The position numbers and the translations under genes were made by a program. 47,066 nucleotides of DNA, taken from assembly GCA_017432545.1 (NCBI GenBank), contig JAFRJA010000119.1, positions 1 through 47,066 of the forward strand, written 5' to 3'. The notes below the pieces were generated by a model. It was given only the letters and a program-made list of their open reading frames with translations. It did no database searches and had not been told where the DNA came from. How positions within the stretch are numbered: the first letter of the stretch is position 1; each line of letters starts with the position of its first letter. Positions 15,961-25,635 of this stretch are shown piece after piece. The DNA is from Erysipelotrichaceae bacterium. Its GTDB lineage: Bacteria > Bacillota_I > Bacilli_A > Erysipelotrichales > Erysipelotrichaceae.

Positions 15961-17124
15961 TCACAGGTTTTCGATGAATTTTCTGACGATATCGATTCCC
16001 GATATAAAAGTGCCTATAGATGAGAACAGGTTGGCGAACACAACTACCAGCAAGGTCCTGGTCACTCTGTTTTTCCAGAAACATTTTAAGGTAGCTGTAT
16101 CTTCACCCAGATCTTCAAAGTCTTTTACTTGCGGTTTTCTGATCGTCGCTTCAACGAGTCCGGCAAACCAGCCCGAAGCCAACAGCGGATTCAGGGAAGT
16201 GATCGGGGACATGATGAAAGCGGTCAGGACTGATAAAGGATGTCCTAAGGCCAGTATCACACCCAAAGCAGATAAACCGCCGTTCCATAAGATCCATGAT
16301 TTGATCTGCGATAAGCCGACATCACGGTTTTTGATGATGGTATAGACGATCATCAGGACGATCAGGGCCGGGATTATATATTTGAGATAAGAAGCAAAGC
16401 TTTTCTTCTTTTCGACTGTATCTAGTTTATTGAGATCGATCTCATCATTGATATATTTGGCGATACCTAAGGAATGGGCGGCACCGATGATCGCTACGAT
16501 CTTTTTGCCCGGAGCAGTTCTGATCTTTTCGGCCAGATACTGATCTCTTTCATCGACGAGCACTTTCTTGACCGTCGGGAATTCCTTCGAGATCTCCATT
16601 AAGGCCGCTTCCAAGGCATCAGCTTCTTTCAGTTTCTGCAGATCTTCTTCGCTGATCTCTTCATTGTCAAAGATCGAAGCGATGATCCCTGTCAGCATCT
16701 TGAACTTTTCTTTACTGTCTAAGGAATGCCAGATCCTGGCAAAAGTTGTCTTGATGGAGCGGTCGGCCAGCACAAGATTCTTGTTTCTTTCCTCAGCCAG
16801 TTTTATGCCTTCGATCATCTCACCACCGGTTTGTGAACCTAATGATTTGGCCATCTTCTTCTGGAAAGAAGACAGGATGACATTTACTAACAGGAAGCCG
16901 ACCTGTTTGTCTTTGATGACTTTGACCAAGTCAGTTTCCCGCCATTTTTCGGGGTTTTTCAGTTTTTCAAAGCGCTGTTCATCCAGCTCTATACAGATGG
17001 AATCGGGATCGACCTCATCGATGCATTTATCAACATCTTCGACTGAGCTCTTTGATACATGAGCGGTCTTGACCAGGTAGATCTCTTTGTCACTGTAATT
17101 CAGTTTTACTATATTTTCACACAT
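15961..17124 (-). CDS. TraB/PrgY-family membrane protein
   Basis: The 387-residue form starting at ATG 17124 is preferred: the longer frame to 17199 would contain the promoter. The N-terminal half is the TraB (PrgY, GumN-related) domain with IYLVKTAHVSKSS and ICIELDEQRF near the start and VAIIGAAHSLGI near residue 215, which carry the conserved His and Glu residues expected of this EreA/ChaN-like, possibly metalloprotease fold. The C-terminal third has about four to five membrane helices (from residue 245). PrgY limits mating pheromone in enterococci; in other Bacillota the role is unknown. Transcription appears leaderless. Confidence 0.8.
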   Translation of the reverse strand: MCENIVKLNYSDKEIYLVKTAHVSKSSVEDVDKCIDEVDPDSICIELDEQRFEKLKNPEKWRETDLVKVIKDKQVGFLLVNVILSSFQKKMAKSLGSQTGGEMIEGIKLAEERNKNLVLADRSIKTTFARIWHSLDSKEKFKMLTGIIASIFDNEEISEEDLQKLKEADALEAALMEISKEFPTVKKVLVDERDQYLAEKIRTAPGKKIVAIIGAAHSLGIAKYINDEIDLNKLDTVEKKKSFASYLKYIIPALIVLMIVYTIIKNRDVGLSQIKSWILWNGGLSALGVILALGHPLSVLTAFIMSPITSLNPLLASGWFAGLVEATIRKPQVKDFEDLGEDTATLKCFWKNRVTRTLLVVVFANLFSSIGTFISGIDIVRKFIENL

Positions 17125-17136
17125 AGCATCATTATA
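17125..17136 (-). promoter_or_regulatory. Extended -10 promoter set for a leaderless start
   Basis: On the minus strand TGGTATAAT (TATAAT is the complement of 17131-17136) is an extended -10. Its last base is 6 nt before ATG 17124. No Shine-Dalgarno is present. Confidence 0.6.
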
Positions 17137-17181
17137 CCATTGTGTCTTAAGCATAGACTCAAGTAAAAGGGGATTATAGGT

Positions 17182-17187
17182 TATAAT
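17182..17187 (+). promoter_or_regulatory. -10 box of the HD-uvrA-hprK-lgt operon
   Basis: TATAAT at 17182-17187 is 17 nt before ATG 17205, leaving a leader of about 10 nt with only a weak AGGCAAAG. The promoter is back to back with the TraB promoter. Confidence 0.5.
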
Positions 17188-17204
17188 TAAGTCAGGCAAA
17201 GCAG

Positions 17205-17675
17205 ATGGCAGAAAAAGACTTTGGTGATGATCAGGAGTTTGAAACTATCCTGAAAGAATATCTGGATGACGAAAAAGTCAAAAAGATGAAAGAATATTCC
17301 GCTCATGGCAAGACGAGCATTTTTTCTCACAGTATAGACGTTGCCAGAACGGCTTATTATCTGGATAAGAAACTCAAGACCAATGCGGATAAGAAGGTAT
17401 TGCTGGTAGGAGCTTTGCTTCATGACTTCTATCTCTATGACTGGCATGATGCCCGTCTGAATGCCAATATATTTCAGATGCATGGCTTTACTCATCCCGA
17501 GAAGGCCTGTGAGAATGCGATAAAGGATTTCGGTATCGATGAGAAGACACAAGAGGTCATAAAATGTCACATGTGGCCTTTGACTCTGAATCACTATCCG
17601 AAATCAAAGGAAGCGATGTTAGTGTGTATGGCGGATAAGATTTGTGCTTTGAAGGAGACTTTCAACAGATGGTAA
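17205..17675 (+). CDS. HD-domain phosphohydrolase
   Basis: A 156-residue HD-superfamily protein. The metal ligands are visible in order: [13 protein letters not shown] (first His), [13 protein letters not shown] (the HD pair), HGFTHPEKA, a KCHMWPL His, and a late [11 protein letters not shown]sp. Such small HD proteins hydrolyse phosphate esters of nucleotides or related compounds; the substrate here is unknown. It is the first gene of a five-gene overlapping operon, and its stop overlaps the next start by 7 nt. Confidence 0.8.
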   Translation: MAEKDFGDDQEFETILKEYLDDEKVKKMKEYSAHGKTSIFSHSIDVARTAYYLDKKLKTNADKKVLLVGALLHDFYLYDWHDARLNANIFQMHGFTHPEKACENAIKDFGIDEKTQEVIKCHMWPLTLNHYPKSKEAMLVCMADKICALKETFNRW

Positions 17676-18454
17676 GTACATATGTCATCTATTTTATGCT
17701 TATGTCTGTGCTGGGTTATTTCTATGAGTGCCTGGCCATGATATTATGGGCCGGCAAGTGGGATAACCGTGGTTTTCTTTATGGCCCGGTCATTCCAATC
17801 TATGGCGGTTGTGCCTTGTTCGGAACACTGTTTCTGACTTATGTCTATACCGATCATACGCCTTTATCAGTATTTCTTATCGCCGTATTTTTCTCCGCGA
17901 TCGTGGAGTATCTGGTTCATTATCTGCTGGAGAAATTCTTCAATGCCTACTGGTGGGATTATTCCAAATCACCGTTAAATATAAACGGCCGTATCTGTTT
18001 ACCGGCTTCGATCGGTTTCGGGATCGCCGGTATCATCATAATTTATGTGATAAACCCTTATCTGCTTCCTTTGATCGAGGCAATACCGCAGGTCCCCAGA
18101 GATATTATCAGTATTATCCTGGTCATGCTGTTTACAGCTGATTTTACTTTGACGATCTGTGTCTTATCGACTTTTATTGCCCGCGTCGAAAACCTCGAAA
18201 ACAATATCAATGAACACATGGATGTGATAGTCGGCAATGTGACGGATGAATCAAAAGGTCTCAATACCTATTTCTATAACGCCGTCGATAAGATCGAGAG
18301 CGGCGGCAGGAAACTGATCTACAAGCCGTTCGGTATCTTTTCTGGTGCAGCACGGGCGATATTATCCAAGGTCAAAGGTTTCAGAGGCAACGAAAATTCA
18401 AGGATCAACAGGATCTTGAGAGCGATCAAAAACAGGATCAGACATGAACGATAA
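17669..18454 (+). CDS. CmpB-like putative ABC transporter permease family membrane protein
   Basis: ATG 17669 has AAGGAG at 17652-17657 and overlaps the HD stop. The TTG-initiated longer form is not supported. The 261-residue protein has about five membrane helices in its first 180 residues and the family's typical N-terminal block ([42 protein letters not shown]). It then continues with a basic cytoplasmic tail. The family is annotated as putative ABC permease but no ATPase partner is present, and its role is not established. It overlaps uvrA by 11 nt. Confidence 0.75.
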   Translation: MVSTYVIYFMLMSVLGYFYECLAMILWAGKWDNRGFLYGPVIPIYGGCALFGTLFLTYVYTDHTPLSVFLIAVFFSAIVEYLVHYLLEKFFNAYWWDYSKSPLNINGRICLPASIGFGIAGIIIIYVINPYLLPLIEAIPQVPRDIISIILVMLFTADFTLTICVLSTFIARVENLENNINEHMDVIVGNVTDESKGLNTYFYNAVDKIESGGRKLIYKPFGIFSGAARAILSKVKGFRGNENSRINRILRAIKNRIRHER

Positions 18455-21272
18455 GATTATTATCCGTGGGGCCAGAGTTAACAATCTGAAAAATATCTCT
18501 CTGGATCTGCCGCGCAACAAGCTGATAGTCATGACAGGTCTTTCCGGTTCGGGTAAGACTTCTTTGGCGTTTGACACGATCTATGCGGAAGGTCAGCGCC
18601 GTTATGTCGAATCGCTCTCGAGTTATGCCAGACAGTTTCTGGGTGGCGTAGATAAACCGGATGTCGATATCATCGAAGGATTATCCCCGGCGATCGCGAT
18701 CGACCAGAAGACCACTTCCAACAATCCGCGTTCGACCGTTGCGACGATCACGGAGATCTATGATTATCTGCGTCTTTTATATGCGAGGTGCGGAATTGCC
18801 TACTGCCCTAATCACAACATCCCGATCGAAGCAATGACGATCTCCACGATGGTCAGAAATATCATGAATTATCCCGATGGGGAAAGAATGGAGATCCTGG
18901 CTAATGTCGTAAGCAATAAAAAGGGTACTTTCAAGGATCTTTTCGATAAATTTAAGAAAGACGGTTTTTTACGTTTATATGTCGATGATCAGATGTATGA
19001 CATCGATGAATTACCTGAGCTGGACAAGAATAAACGTCACAATATCGAGGTCGTGGTCGACCGTATCGTCAAGAAGGAAGGAATTGAAACAAGACTCAAT
19101 GATTCTTTAGAGATCGCTTTAAGGCTTGCGGATGGGACCTGCATCGTCAGACATAACGGGACCAAGGATCTTTTCTCTTCGCATCAGGCCTGCCCGCATT
19201 GTGGTTTCACGGTGCCAAGACTTGAACCAAGACTGTTTTCTTTCAACTCACCATTAGGTGCCTGCCCGGAATGTAAAGGTTTGGGTGTGACGATGAGTCT
19301 TGATGAAGACTATCTGATGCCTGATAAAAGTCTTTCTATCGCGGAAGGCGGTATCAGATACTACAAGAACATCTATGGAACAAACAATCTGGAGTGGCAG
19401 AATTTTGCGACATTACTGAAACATTACAAGATCTCCGAACATAAACCGCTCAATAAGATGAGTAAGAAAGAGATGCAGATAATACTGTACGGTTCGGATG
19501 AAGAGATAAAATATACCGTTACTTCGACCGGTGGCACGACCTACAACAAGACCGGTTATATCGAAGGGGTCAAGAGTCTGATCGAAAGAAGATTTGAAGA
19601 GACCCAATCCAAATTCGGTAAGGAATACTACGGTTCTTTCATGGTCGAATCGGAATGTGAAAGCTGCCATGGGGCCAGACTCAACGACAAGGTCTTATCC
19701 GTCAAAGTAGGTGGCTTAAACATCTATGAGTTTACCTGCATGTCGATCAAGGAGACTAATGCCTTCCTAAAGGATCTCGAGCTTGATCCTATGCGTGCGG
19801 AGATCGCCAAAACCTTATTAAATGAATTAAAAGCGCGTCTGAGATTTCTTAAAGATGTCGGTCTTGATTATCTGGGCTTAAACCGTATCGCCGGTTCTTT
19901 ATCCGGTGGCGAAGCCCAGCGTATCAGACTGGCGACCCAGATCGGTTCGGCTTTGACCGGTGTTCTTTATGTTCTGGATGAACCTTCAATCGGCTTACAT
20001 CAGAAAGATAATGCCAAACTGGTCGAGACTTTAAAGAAGATGAGAGATCTCGATAATACAGTGATCGTTGTCGAACACGATGAAGAGACGATGCTGTCAT
20101 CGGATTATATTGTTGATATCGGTCCGGGTGCCGGTAAAGATGGTGGGGAAGTCGTCTTTGCGGGTACGCCCGAAGAAATACTGAAAGATGAAAAATCGAT
20201 CACCGGTCAATATCTTTCCGGAAGAAAACAGATCCCGATCCCTTCTAAAAGAAGAAAAGGTAACGGTAAGTTCCTGAAAGTTATCGGAGCGGAAGAAAAC
20301 AATCTCAAGAATATCGATGTTGCTTTCCCTTTAGGTGTCTTTACCTGCGTTACCGGTGTTTCCGGGTCCGGTAAATCATCTTTAGTTATTGAAACATTGA
20401 CTAAATCGATCATGAAGTCATTAGATCGGGTCAAGATCAGACCGGGTAAGGTTAAGAAGATTGATGGTTTAAAGAATATCGACAAGATCGTCTATATAAC
20501 CCAGGATCCGATCGGAAGAACGCCACGTTCCAATCCGGCGACTTATACCGGGGTTTTTGACGACATCAGAGATCTTTATGCGATGACTCCTGATTCCAAG
20601 GAAAGAGGCTATACGAAGTCCCGCTATTCTTTCAATGTGCCGGGTGGTCGATGTGAGGCCTGTTATGGTGATGGTGTCAAGCGGATCTCGATGCTGTTTA
20701 TTCCGGATGTCTATGTCGAATGTGAAGAGTGTCATGGCAAGCGTTATAATGCTGAGACTCTTGAAGTAAGATATAAAGGCAAGAATATCTATGATGTTCT
20801 GAAGATGTCGGTTAAAGAGGCTCTGGAATTCTTCAAGAATCATCGCAAGATCAGGGATAAACTGCAGGTCTTGTATGATGTAGGTCTTGGCTATATTGAG
20901 CTGGGTCAATCCGCTACTACGCTTTCCGGTGGTGAAGCGCAAAGAGTTAAACTGGCTTCGGAATTACAGAAGAAGGCTACCGGCAAGACGATGTTTGTAC
21001 TGGATGAGCCGACGACGGGTTTACATATGGATGATGTACTGAAACTGATCAGGATAATCGATCGGATCGTTGATAATGGCGATTCGGTGATCGTGATCGA
21101 ACATAATCTTGATGTGATAAAGTGTGCAGACTATATAATTGATTTAGGACCGGATGGCGGTGACAACGGTGGTGAGGTCATGGCTAAAGGCACACCTGAA
21201 GAAGTCGCTGAAGTTGAAGGGTCCTATACCGGAGCTTATCTTAAGAAAGTATTAGGAGACAAACATGGCTAA
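18444..21272 (+). CDS. uvrA: Excinuclease ABC subunit A
   Basis: A full-length 942-residue UvrA, the damage-recognition ATPase of nucleotide excision repair that loads UvrB. It has two ABC ATPase modules: Walker [10 protein letters not shown] (32-40) and GVSGSGKSS (about 636-644), with signature motifs [12 protein letters not shown] and [12 protein letters not shown]. Zinc-finger cysteines appear as CPHC...CPEC, CESC and CEAC...CEEC. The UvrB-binding and insertion domains are present. It starts inside the preceding gene and overlaps hprK by 8 nt. uvrB is not in the window. Confidence 0.97.
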   Translation: MNDKIIIRGARVNNLKNISLDLPRNKLIVMTGLSGSGKTSLAFDTIYAEGQRRYVESLSSYARQFLGGVDKPDVDIIEGLSPAIAIDQKTTSNNPRSTVATITEIYDYLRLLYARCGIAYCPNHNIPIEAMTISTMVRNIMNYPDGERMEILANVVSNKKGTFKDLFDKFKKDGFLRLYVDDQMYDIDELPELDKNKRHNIEVVVDRIVKKEGIETRLNDSLEIALRLADGTCIVRHNGTKDLFSSHQACPHCGFTVPRLEPRLFSFNSPLGACPECKGLGVTMSLDEDYLMPDKSLSIAEGGIRYYKNIYGTNNLEWQNFATLLKHYKISEHKPLNKMSKKEMQIILYGSDEEIKYTVTSTGGTTYNKTGYIEGVKSLIERRFEETQSKFGKEYYGSFMVESECESCHGARLNDKVLSVKVGGLNIYEFTCMSIKETNAFLKDLELDPMRAEIAKTLLNELKARLRFLKDVGLDYLGLNRIAGSLSGGEAQRIRLATQIGSALTGVLYVLDEPSIGLHQKDNAKLVETLKKMRDLDNTVIVVEHDEETMLSSDYIVDIGPGAGKDGGEVVFAGTPEEILKDEKSITGQYLSGRKQIPIPSKRRKGNGKFLKVIGAEENNLKNIDVAFPLGVFTCVTGVSGSGKSSLVIETLTKSIMKSLDRVKIRPGKVKKIDGLKNIDKIVYITQDPIGRTPRSNPATYTGVFDDIRDLYAMTPDSKERGYTKSRYSFNVPGGRCEACYGDGVKRISMLFIPDVYVECEECHGKRYNAETLEVRYKGKNIYDVLKMSVKEALEFFKNHRKIRDKLQVLYDVGLGYIELGQSATTLSGGEAQRVKLASELQKKATGKTMFVLDEPTTGLHMDDVLKLIRIIDRIVDNGDSVIVIEHNLDVIKCADYIIDLGPDGGDNGGEVMAKGTPEEVAEVEGSYTGAYLKKVLGDKHG

Positions 21273-22215
21273 TGAAGAACTGAATAAACGAGTATATGTG
21301 CGCAGCCTGAAAGAAGAGTTCGGTCTGGAACAGGTAACGGGTTCCGATCGTTCTTTGGACCGCTGGATCATCGCTCCGGATATCAACCGTCCGGGTCTTG
21401 AACTGACGGGTTATTTTGAATCCAACGACCTCAAACGTGTCGTTATTTTAGGTACCAAAGAATTTGAATACATGTCCAAATTCGATTACGAAACGCAAAA
21501 ACAGCGTTTTGAGATCATTACTGACTCCTTTACGCCTTGTATCATCCTTTCGGAAGGATTCATCGGCATGGATTCGTTAAGGGATCTGGCCAATGCGAAA
21601 GATTTCCCGATCTTCCGATATGATGGCAAGACTTATCAGCTGATCGTTGATCTGGTCTCTTTCCTTTCGGAGAAACTGGCACCGACAGATAATATCTATG
21701 GCGTTATGATGAACATCTATGGCAGAGGGATCATGATCACCGGTAAATCCGGCATCGGTAAATCCGAACTTGCGCTTGATCTGATCAACCGTGGTCACAT
21801 GCTGGTGGCGGATGACCGTATCGATGTCACGCGATTTCATACCAGAATCATGTGTACGGCGCCTAAGCTGTTAAAAAGGATGCTGGAGATAAGAGGTCTT
21901 GGTATCGTTGATGTCACGAGAATGTTTGGGGCTAATGCCTATCTGAACAAATGTCAGCTTGATTTTGTGATCAAACTGGTCAAATACAACGAAGACGTGG
22001 ATCAGGATCGTCTCAATCCGATCAATGAGACCAGGAATATCCTGGGCCTTGATGTGCCGATGCTGACGATTCCTATCACTGAAGGTAAGTCATTATCTGT
22101 TATCATCGAAGCGGCGGTGGCCAATTATCTGCTCGATAAGCTCGGCTTCAATTCCAATGAAGACTTTAAGAGACGTTATCATGAAGAACTGCAGAACAAC
22201 AAAGGAGGACAATAA
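21265..22215 (+). CDS. hprK: HPr kinase/phosphorylase
   Basis: A 316-residue bifunctional enzyme that phosphorylates HPr at Ser46 with ATP or PPi and removes the phosphate by phosphorolysis, forming PPi. P-Ser-HPr is the CcpA co-repressor. The Walker A motif GKSGIGKSE lies near residue 159, followed by HMLVADDRIDV and the HprK signature LEIRGLGIVDV. The N-terminal domain (1-130) is typical. It overlaps uvrA and is 2 nt from the Lgt-PpaX gene. It ties directly to the cre site in the beta-glucan locus of this window. Confidence 0.96.
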   Translation: MANEELNKRVYVRSLKEEFGLEQVTGSDRSLDRWIIAPDINRPGLELTGYFESNDLKRVVILGTKEFEYMSKFDYETQKQRFEIITDSFTPCIILSEGFIGMDSLRDLANAKDFPIFRYDGKTYQLIVDLVSFLSEKLAPTDNIYGVMMNIYGRGIMITGKSGIGKSELALDLINRGHMLVADDRIDVTRFHTRIMCTAPKLLKRMLEIRGLGIVDVTRMFGANAYLNKCQLDFVIKLVKYNEDVDQDRLNPINETRNILGLDVPMLTIPITEGKSLSVIIEAAVANYLLDKLGFNSNEDFKRRYHEELQNNKGGQ

Positions 22216-22217
22216 TC

Positions 22218-23678
22218 ATGCACTTTTTCCCGGATCCTCAGACATTTATCTCTTTTACGATCGGATCACTTACTTTTGATATCAGATGGTATGCCGTACT
22301 GATCATGACGGGTGCCTTGCTGGCCTATTATGTATCACGCAAAGATGTGATCAAAGCCCGCTATATCGATCCCGAATTCTTTGATTCCTTGTTTGTCTAT
22401 ACTTTGTGGGTTGGCATTGTCGGGGCCAGGATCTGGTATTGCGTATTCTTCAATTTCAAATACTATTTTTCCGATCCGATCCAGATCATCAGAGTCTGGG
22501 ATGGAGGTCTGGCGATCCAGGGCGGTATCGTCTTCGGAGCGATTTTTGCCTACTGGTACATCAAGAAGAATCATTATCCGTTCATGAAGCTGATGGATAT
22601 CGTTTTACCTAATGTTCTGATCGGTCAGGGTATCGGACGCTGGGGCAATTTCATCAACAAGGAATGCCACGGTGGAGAAATTTCTGAAGAATTCTTCAAC
22701 GGTGTGCTTTCTTTTCTGAAACAGGGCATGTATATCAACGGTCATTACTATGAACCGCTGTTCTTCTATGAATCCGTCTTATGTCTGCTTGGCTGGGCAC
22801 TGATCCATTTTGTCCTGAAGAAATATCAGAACAAGCGTGGCGATCTCGCTTATGCGTATCTGATGTGGTATGGTGTGATCCGTTTCTTCATTGAAGGTAG
22901 AAGGACCGATTCGCTTTATTTAGGCAACTTCAAGATGGCACAGCTGACTTCTATAGCTTTTCTGATCGTTGGGCTCTTAGGTTATTTCGGAGCTTTCCAG
23001 AAGCTTTTAATGAAGTATAAACCGACGATCTTCTTTGATTTTGATGGAACTTTAGTCGATACAAGAGAAAGCATTTTTGAAGGCTATCGTGCTTTATTCA
23101 GGAAATACTCAAGCGAAGATAAATTCACTGATGAGATCAAGGATGAAGTCATCGGTCCGGCTTTGAAAGATCTTTTCCCGAAGTATTTTCCGGGTGTTGA
23201 TTATGATACATTATATAAGGACTATCACGCCCGTCAGGTCGAAGTAGCCAAGATCAGCAATCATCCATTACCTAATTGCGAGACCGTTTTGAAGTCTTTG
23301 CATGAACAAGGCTATAAGATCGCGATCATCTCGACCCGTACCAAGGAGGGCATAACTTCGATCTTGAATGACTTTAACTTGCAGGGCTATATCGATGATA
23401 TCTGTGGTTTAAGGGATGTGGAAAAGCTCAAACCTGATCCAGAGGGCATTTTTAAGCTCGTAAACAGAAACAAGTGGAATAGAGAAGTCATCATGGTCGG
23501 CGATTCACTTATGGATATGGGCTGTGGCTATAATTACGGTGCCTATCAGGTCGCTTTCCTCAATGATGAACAGCGCTATGATGATATGAAAGCAGCTTCT
23601 AATGTGGCTATAACTGATCTTAGTGAGCTGCTTGAGATCGTGAAAAAAGATGTAGCGTTTACATATGATGAAAAATAA
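22218..23678 (+). CDS. lgt: Fusion: prolipoprotein diacylglyceryl transferase (Lgt) plus PpaX-like HAD phosphatase
   Basis: A single 486-residue frame. Residues 1 to about 267 are Lgt: seven membrane helices, GGLAIQGGIVFG and the signature GRWGNFINKECHGGE (about 139-153). It transfers diacylglycerol from phosphatidylglycerol to the lipobox Cys. Residues about 269-486 (218 aa) form a HAD phosphatase: FFDFDGTLVDTRES, IAIISTRTKEG, KLKPDPEGI and VGDSLMDM. Length and motifs match PpaX, the pyrophosphatase that removes PPi made by HPr phosphorylase. In Bacillus subtilis hprK, lgt and ppaX are neighbouring separate genes; here two are one protein. The start follows GGAGG with good spacing, and no stop or frameshift separates the parts. 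Confidence 0.92.
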   Translation: MHFFPDPQTFISFTIGSLTFDIRWYAVLIMTGALLAYYVSRKDVIKARYIDPEFFDSLFVYTLWVGIVGARIWYCVFFNFKYYFSDPIQIIRVWDGGLAIQGGIVFGAIFAYWYIKKNHYPFMKLMDIVLPNVLIGQGIGRWGNFINKECHGGEISEEFFNGVLSFLKQGMYINGHYYEPLFFYESVLCLLGWALIHFVLKKYQNKRGDLAYAYLMWYGVIRFFIEGRRTDSLYLGNFKMAQLTSIAFLIVGLLGYFGAFQKLLMKYKPTIFFDFDGTLVDTRESIFEGYRALFRKYSSEDKFTDEIKDEVIGPALKDLFPKYFPGVDYDTLYKDYHARQVEVAKISNHPLPNCETVLKSLHEQGYKIAIISTRTKEGITSILNDFNLQGYIDDICGLRDVEKLKPDPEGIFKLVNRNKWNREVIMVGDSLMDMGCGYNYGAYQVAFLNDEQRYDDMKAASNVAITDLSELLEIVKKDVAFTYDEK

Positions 23679-23697
23679 GAGAGAAATCTCTTTTTTT
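23677..23697 (+). terminator. Short terminator after the Lgt-PpaX operon
   Basis: AAGAGA (23677-23682), loop GAAA, TCTCTT (23687-23692), then further T. A short stem with a GNRA-type loop that overlaps the stop codon. Confidence 0.6.
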
Positions 23698-23723
23698 CTG
23701 CTTCAACATGAAAGACAAATGGT

Positions 23724-23729
23724 TATAAT
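23724..23729 (+). promoter_or_regulatory. -10 box of upp
   Basis: TATAAT at 23724-23729, 30 nt before the start codon. The leader contains TTAGGAGG. Confidence 0.55.
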
Positions 23730-23758
23730 AGAAAAAGAAAAAACTTAGGAGGCAAATT

Positions 23759-24379
23759 ATGGTAACCGTATTTAATCACCCATTGATCACACATAAGCTG
23801 ACTTTCATGCGTATGGAGTCCACAGGCCATAAGGATTTCAGGGAGAATCTTGATGAGATCGCTTCTCTGATGGCTTATGAAGTATGCCGTGATCTGCCGA
23901 TGGAAGACATTCATATCACGACTCCGATGGGCCCTTGTGATACGCAGGTCTTAGGCACCGAGATCATCTTGGTCCCGATCCTTCGTGCCGGTATGGGTCT
24001 GGTAAATGGCATCATGGATCTGATCCCGACAGCTAAAGTAGGCTTTATCGGTCTCTACAGAGATGAAAAGACTCTTGAACCGGTCGAATACTTCGCCAAG
24101 TTCCCGAAAGAACTGACGGATGGCGTAGTCCTGGTACTGGATCCGATGCTGGCGACAGGGGGAAGCGCCAGTGCGGCAGTCGACCTGGTCAAGAAAAGAG
24201 GGGCCAAGAATATCAAGATGGTATGTCTGGTCGGCGCCCCGGAAGGTGTCAAAGCCTTCACAGAAGCTCATCCGGATGTTGACTTGTATATGGCAGCTCT
24301 TGATGATCATCTCAATGAGATCGGTTATATCGTTCCTGGTCTGGGTGATGCAGGCGATCGTATCTACGGTACTAAATAA
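23759..24379 (+). CDS. upp: Uracil phosphoribosyltransferase
   Basis: A 206-residue enzyme of pyrimidine salvage that joins uracil and PRPP to UMP. The N-terminal [28 protein letters not shown], the PRPP-binding [11 protein letters not shown] and the C-terminal [16 protein letters not shown] are all typical. Length is standard. It is monocistronic with its own promoter and terminator, and no permease follows. Confidence 0.97.
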   Translation: MVTVFNHPLITHKLTFMRMESTGHKDFRENLDEIASLMAYEVCRDLPMEDIHITTPMGPCDTQVLGTEIILVPILRAGMGLVNGIMDLIPTAKVGFIGLYRDEKTLEPVEYFAKFPKELTDGVVLVLDPMLATGGSASAAVDLVKKRGAKNIKMVCLVGAPEGVKAFTEAHPDVDLYMAALDDHLNEIGYIVPGLGDAGDRIYGTK

Positions 24380-24382
24380 CAT

Positions 24383-24409
24383 AAAAAGCGGAATCGTTCC
24401 GCTTTTTTT
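24383..24409 (+). terminator. Terminator after upp
   Basis: AAAAAGCGGAA (24383-24393), loop TCG, TTCCGCTTTTT (24397-24407), followed by more T. It is a strong 11-bp hairpin and may also serve the converging minus-strand gene. Confidence 0.9.
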
Positions 24410-24426
24410 GTTATGGATTGTTGATC

Positions 24427-24774
24427 CTAGATCCTGATCTTGTTTATCTGACCGACATGTCTTAAGCAGGCTTTGGTGAATGATTTGGCCAATGATCTTT
24501 CACTTCGCCAGTATTTGAGCGTTTCCCTAAAAATGACATAGATCGCATATATCGACAGGAAGAAAGTCCAGCTGTAAGCTGTGCTTTTGATCTTCTCACT
24601 TGTATCCGACATCTTCTTGAGATTATCAGAAACACTATTTATTTTTGTGGTCGTCTCATTGACGGTAGTCTTCATAATCTTGATCAGATGGATAAGCAGA
24701 TCGCCTATCAGCACGATGATTGCTGAGATCAGTACGACATAGACAAAGATGATATATTTATTAATCACTTTCAT
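24427..24774 (-). CDS. Small membrane protein with two helices and a central coiled region
   Basis: A 115-residue protein. There is a membrane helix at about 7-29, a Thr/Ser/Lys-rich amphipathic segment (about 33-67, KTTVNETTTKINSVSDNL) likely to be coiled coil as in DUF948-type proteins, a second membrane helix at about 68-84, and a basic tail. Function is unknown. It starts 4 nt after the yigZ stop, so it is the second gene of that operon. Confidence 0.6.
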   Translation of the reverse strand: MKVINKYIIFVYVVLISAIIVLIGDLLIHLIKIMKTTVNETTTKINSVSDNLKKMSDTSEKIKSTAYSWTFFLSIYAIYVIFRETLKYWRSERSLAKSFTKACLRHVGQINKIRI

Positions 24775-24778
24775 ACTA

Positions 24779-25375
24779 TTATTCTACTACTTTCTGTATA
24801 CTTTCCTCACCAATATTTTCCGGAACAAGGCCTTTTGTGAACTCCTTGATCTTTTCGATCTTTTTTTCATCATCTAAGGCGAATCTGAAGGTCACATCCG
24901 TATCATAGTCAACAGTTAAAGCCAAAGCATTGTTTCTCAGATAATGATCGATCCGGTTGGCTGTTTCATAATCAAGTTTGAGTTCATAACGGGGATAGAT
25001 AAGATCTTCACATAACGTCGTTATTTTCAGACACTCACTCACACTTGATGAATAAGCTCTGATAAGGCCGCCGGCCCCAAGTTTAATCCCACCGAAATAG
25101 CGCACGACTAAAGCACAGGTCTCATCAAGGCCATTCTTTTCCAGAACATTCAGGATCGGAGCTCCGGCTGTACCGGAAGGTTCACCGTCATCGGAAGATC
25201 TTTTGACGTTGTGACAGATAAAAGCCGAGCAGACATGAGTTGCGTCATAGTATTTCTTTCTTATTAAAGCCAGATAATCACGGTATTCCTGTTCACTTTT
25301 GACCTGTTTCAGATAACAGATAAAACGGGATTTTTCGATGATCAGGGTATTGGTGGTTTCTTGTTTCGGATACAT
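24779..25375 (-). CDS. yigZ: YigZ/IMPACT-family protein
   Basis: A 198-residue protein with the N-terminal IMPACT domain: IEKSRFICYLKQVKSEQE, THVCSAFICH, DDGEPSGTAGAPIL and VVRYFGGIKLGAGGLIRAY, all hallmark motifs. A smaller C-terminal alpha/beta domain follows. Bacterial members are conserved but biochemically ill-defined, with a suggested link to translation or nucleic acids. It starts without a ribosome site, 6 nt after a TAAAAT box. Confidence 0.9.
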   Translation of the reverse strand: MYPKQETTNTLIIEKSRFICYLKQVKSEQEYRDYLALIRKKYYDATHVCSAFICHNVKRSSDDGEPSGTAGAPILNVLEKNGLDETCALVVRYFGGIKLGAGGLIRAYSSSVSECLKITTLCEDLIYPRYELKLDYETANRIDHYLRNNALALTVDYDTDVTFRFALDDEKKIEKIKEFTKGLVPENIGEESIQKVVE

Positions 25376-25411
25376 AATTCAATTTTAGCGAAATTGTGGT
25401 AAAATTGTGAA
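25376..25411 (-). promoter_or_regulatory. yigZ promoter set for a leaderless start
   Basis: On the minus strand TTCACA, an 18-nt spacer and TAAAAT lie directly before the gene; the -10 ends 6 nt before ATG 25375. The AT-rich intergenic region is shared with the divergent small gene at 25429. Confidence 0.5.
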
Positions 25412-25428
25412 TTGTGTGAGGTGAATAT

Positions 25429-25572
25429 ATGCGCAGTTTAGAAGAAATTTTAGAAGAACTCAATGCGGCAGAGAGTGAATACGCCCGTAAATGTGCTCAA
25501 TACGGCATTGAAGAAAAAGGCCGCAGCAAGAAGGCCCAGGAAAATGATCAAAATAGTGAGGGGAAGGCATAA
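25429..25572 (+). CDS. Small acidic/basic helical protein, 47 residues
   Basis: ATG 25429 follows a clear GAGGTGA site and the frame ends at TAA 25570-25572, which lies inside a strong terminator. The product begins MRSLEEILEELNAAE and ends in a charged Lys/Glu/Gln tail; it should be helical and soluble. Promoter, ribosome site, small frame and terminator together make a complete gene, so I believe it is expressed. No family is recognised. Confidence 0.65.
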   Translation: MRSLEEILEELNAAESEYARKCAQYGIEEKGRSKKAQENDQNSEGKA

Positions 25573-25590
25573 AAATGCCTTCTTTTTATT
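25563..25590 (+). terminator. Terminator overlapping the small gene's stop
   Basis: GAAGGCAT (25563-25570), loop AAAA, ATGCCTTC (25575-25582), then TTTTTATT. Confidence 0.85.
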
Positions 25591-25601
25591 GCCTTCAATG
25601 A

Positions 25602-25607
25602 TATAAT
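25602..25607 (+). promoter_or_regulatory. -10 box of the pgk-tpiA-eno operon
   Basis: TATAAT at 25602-25607, 28 nt before the pgk start, with a leader holding CAGGAGGA. The -35 is not clear. Confidence 0.55.
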
Positions 25608-25635
25608 TAGAATGTAAATTCAGGAGGAAAATAAT

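Noticed and set aside
17642..17668. TTG start for the CmpB-like membrane protein
   Set aside because: ATG 17669 has AAGGAG at usable spacing and begins the family-typical N-terminus.
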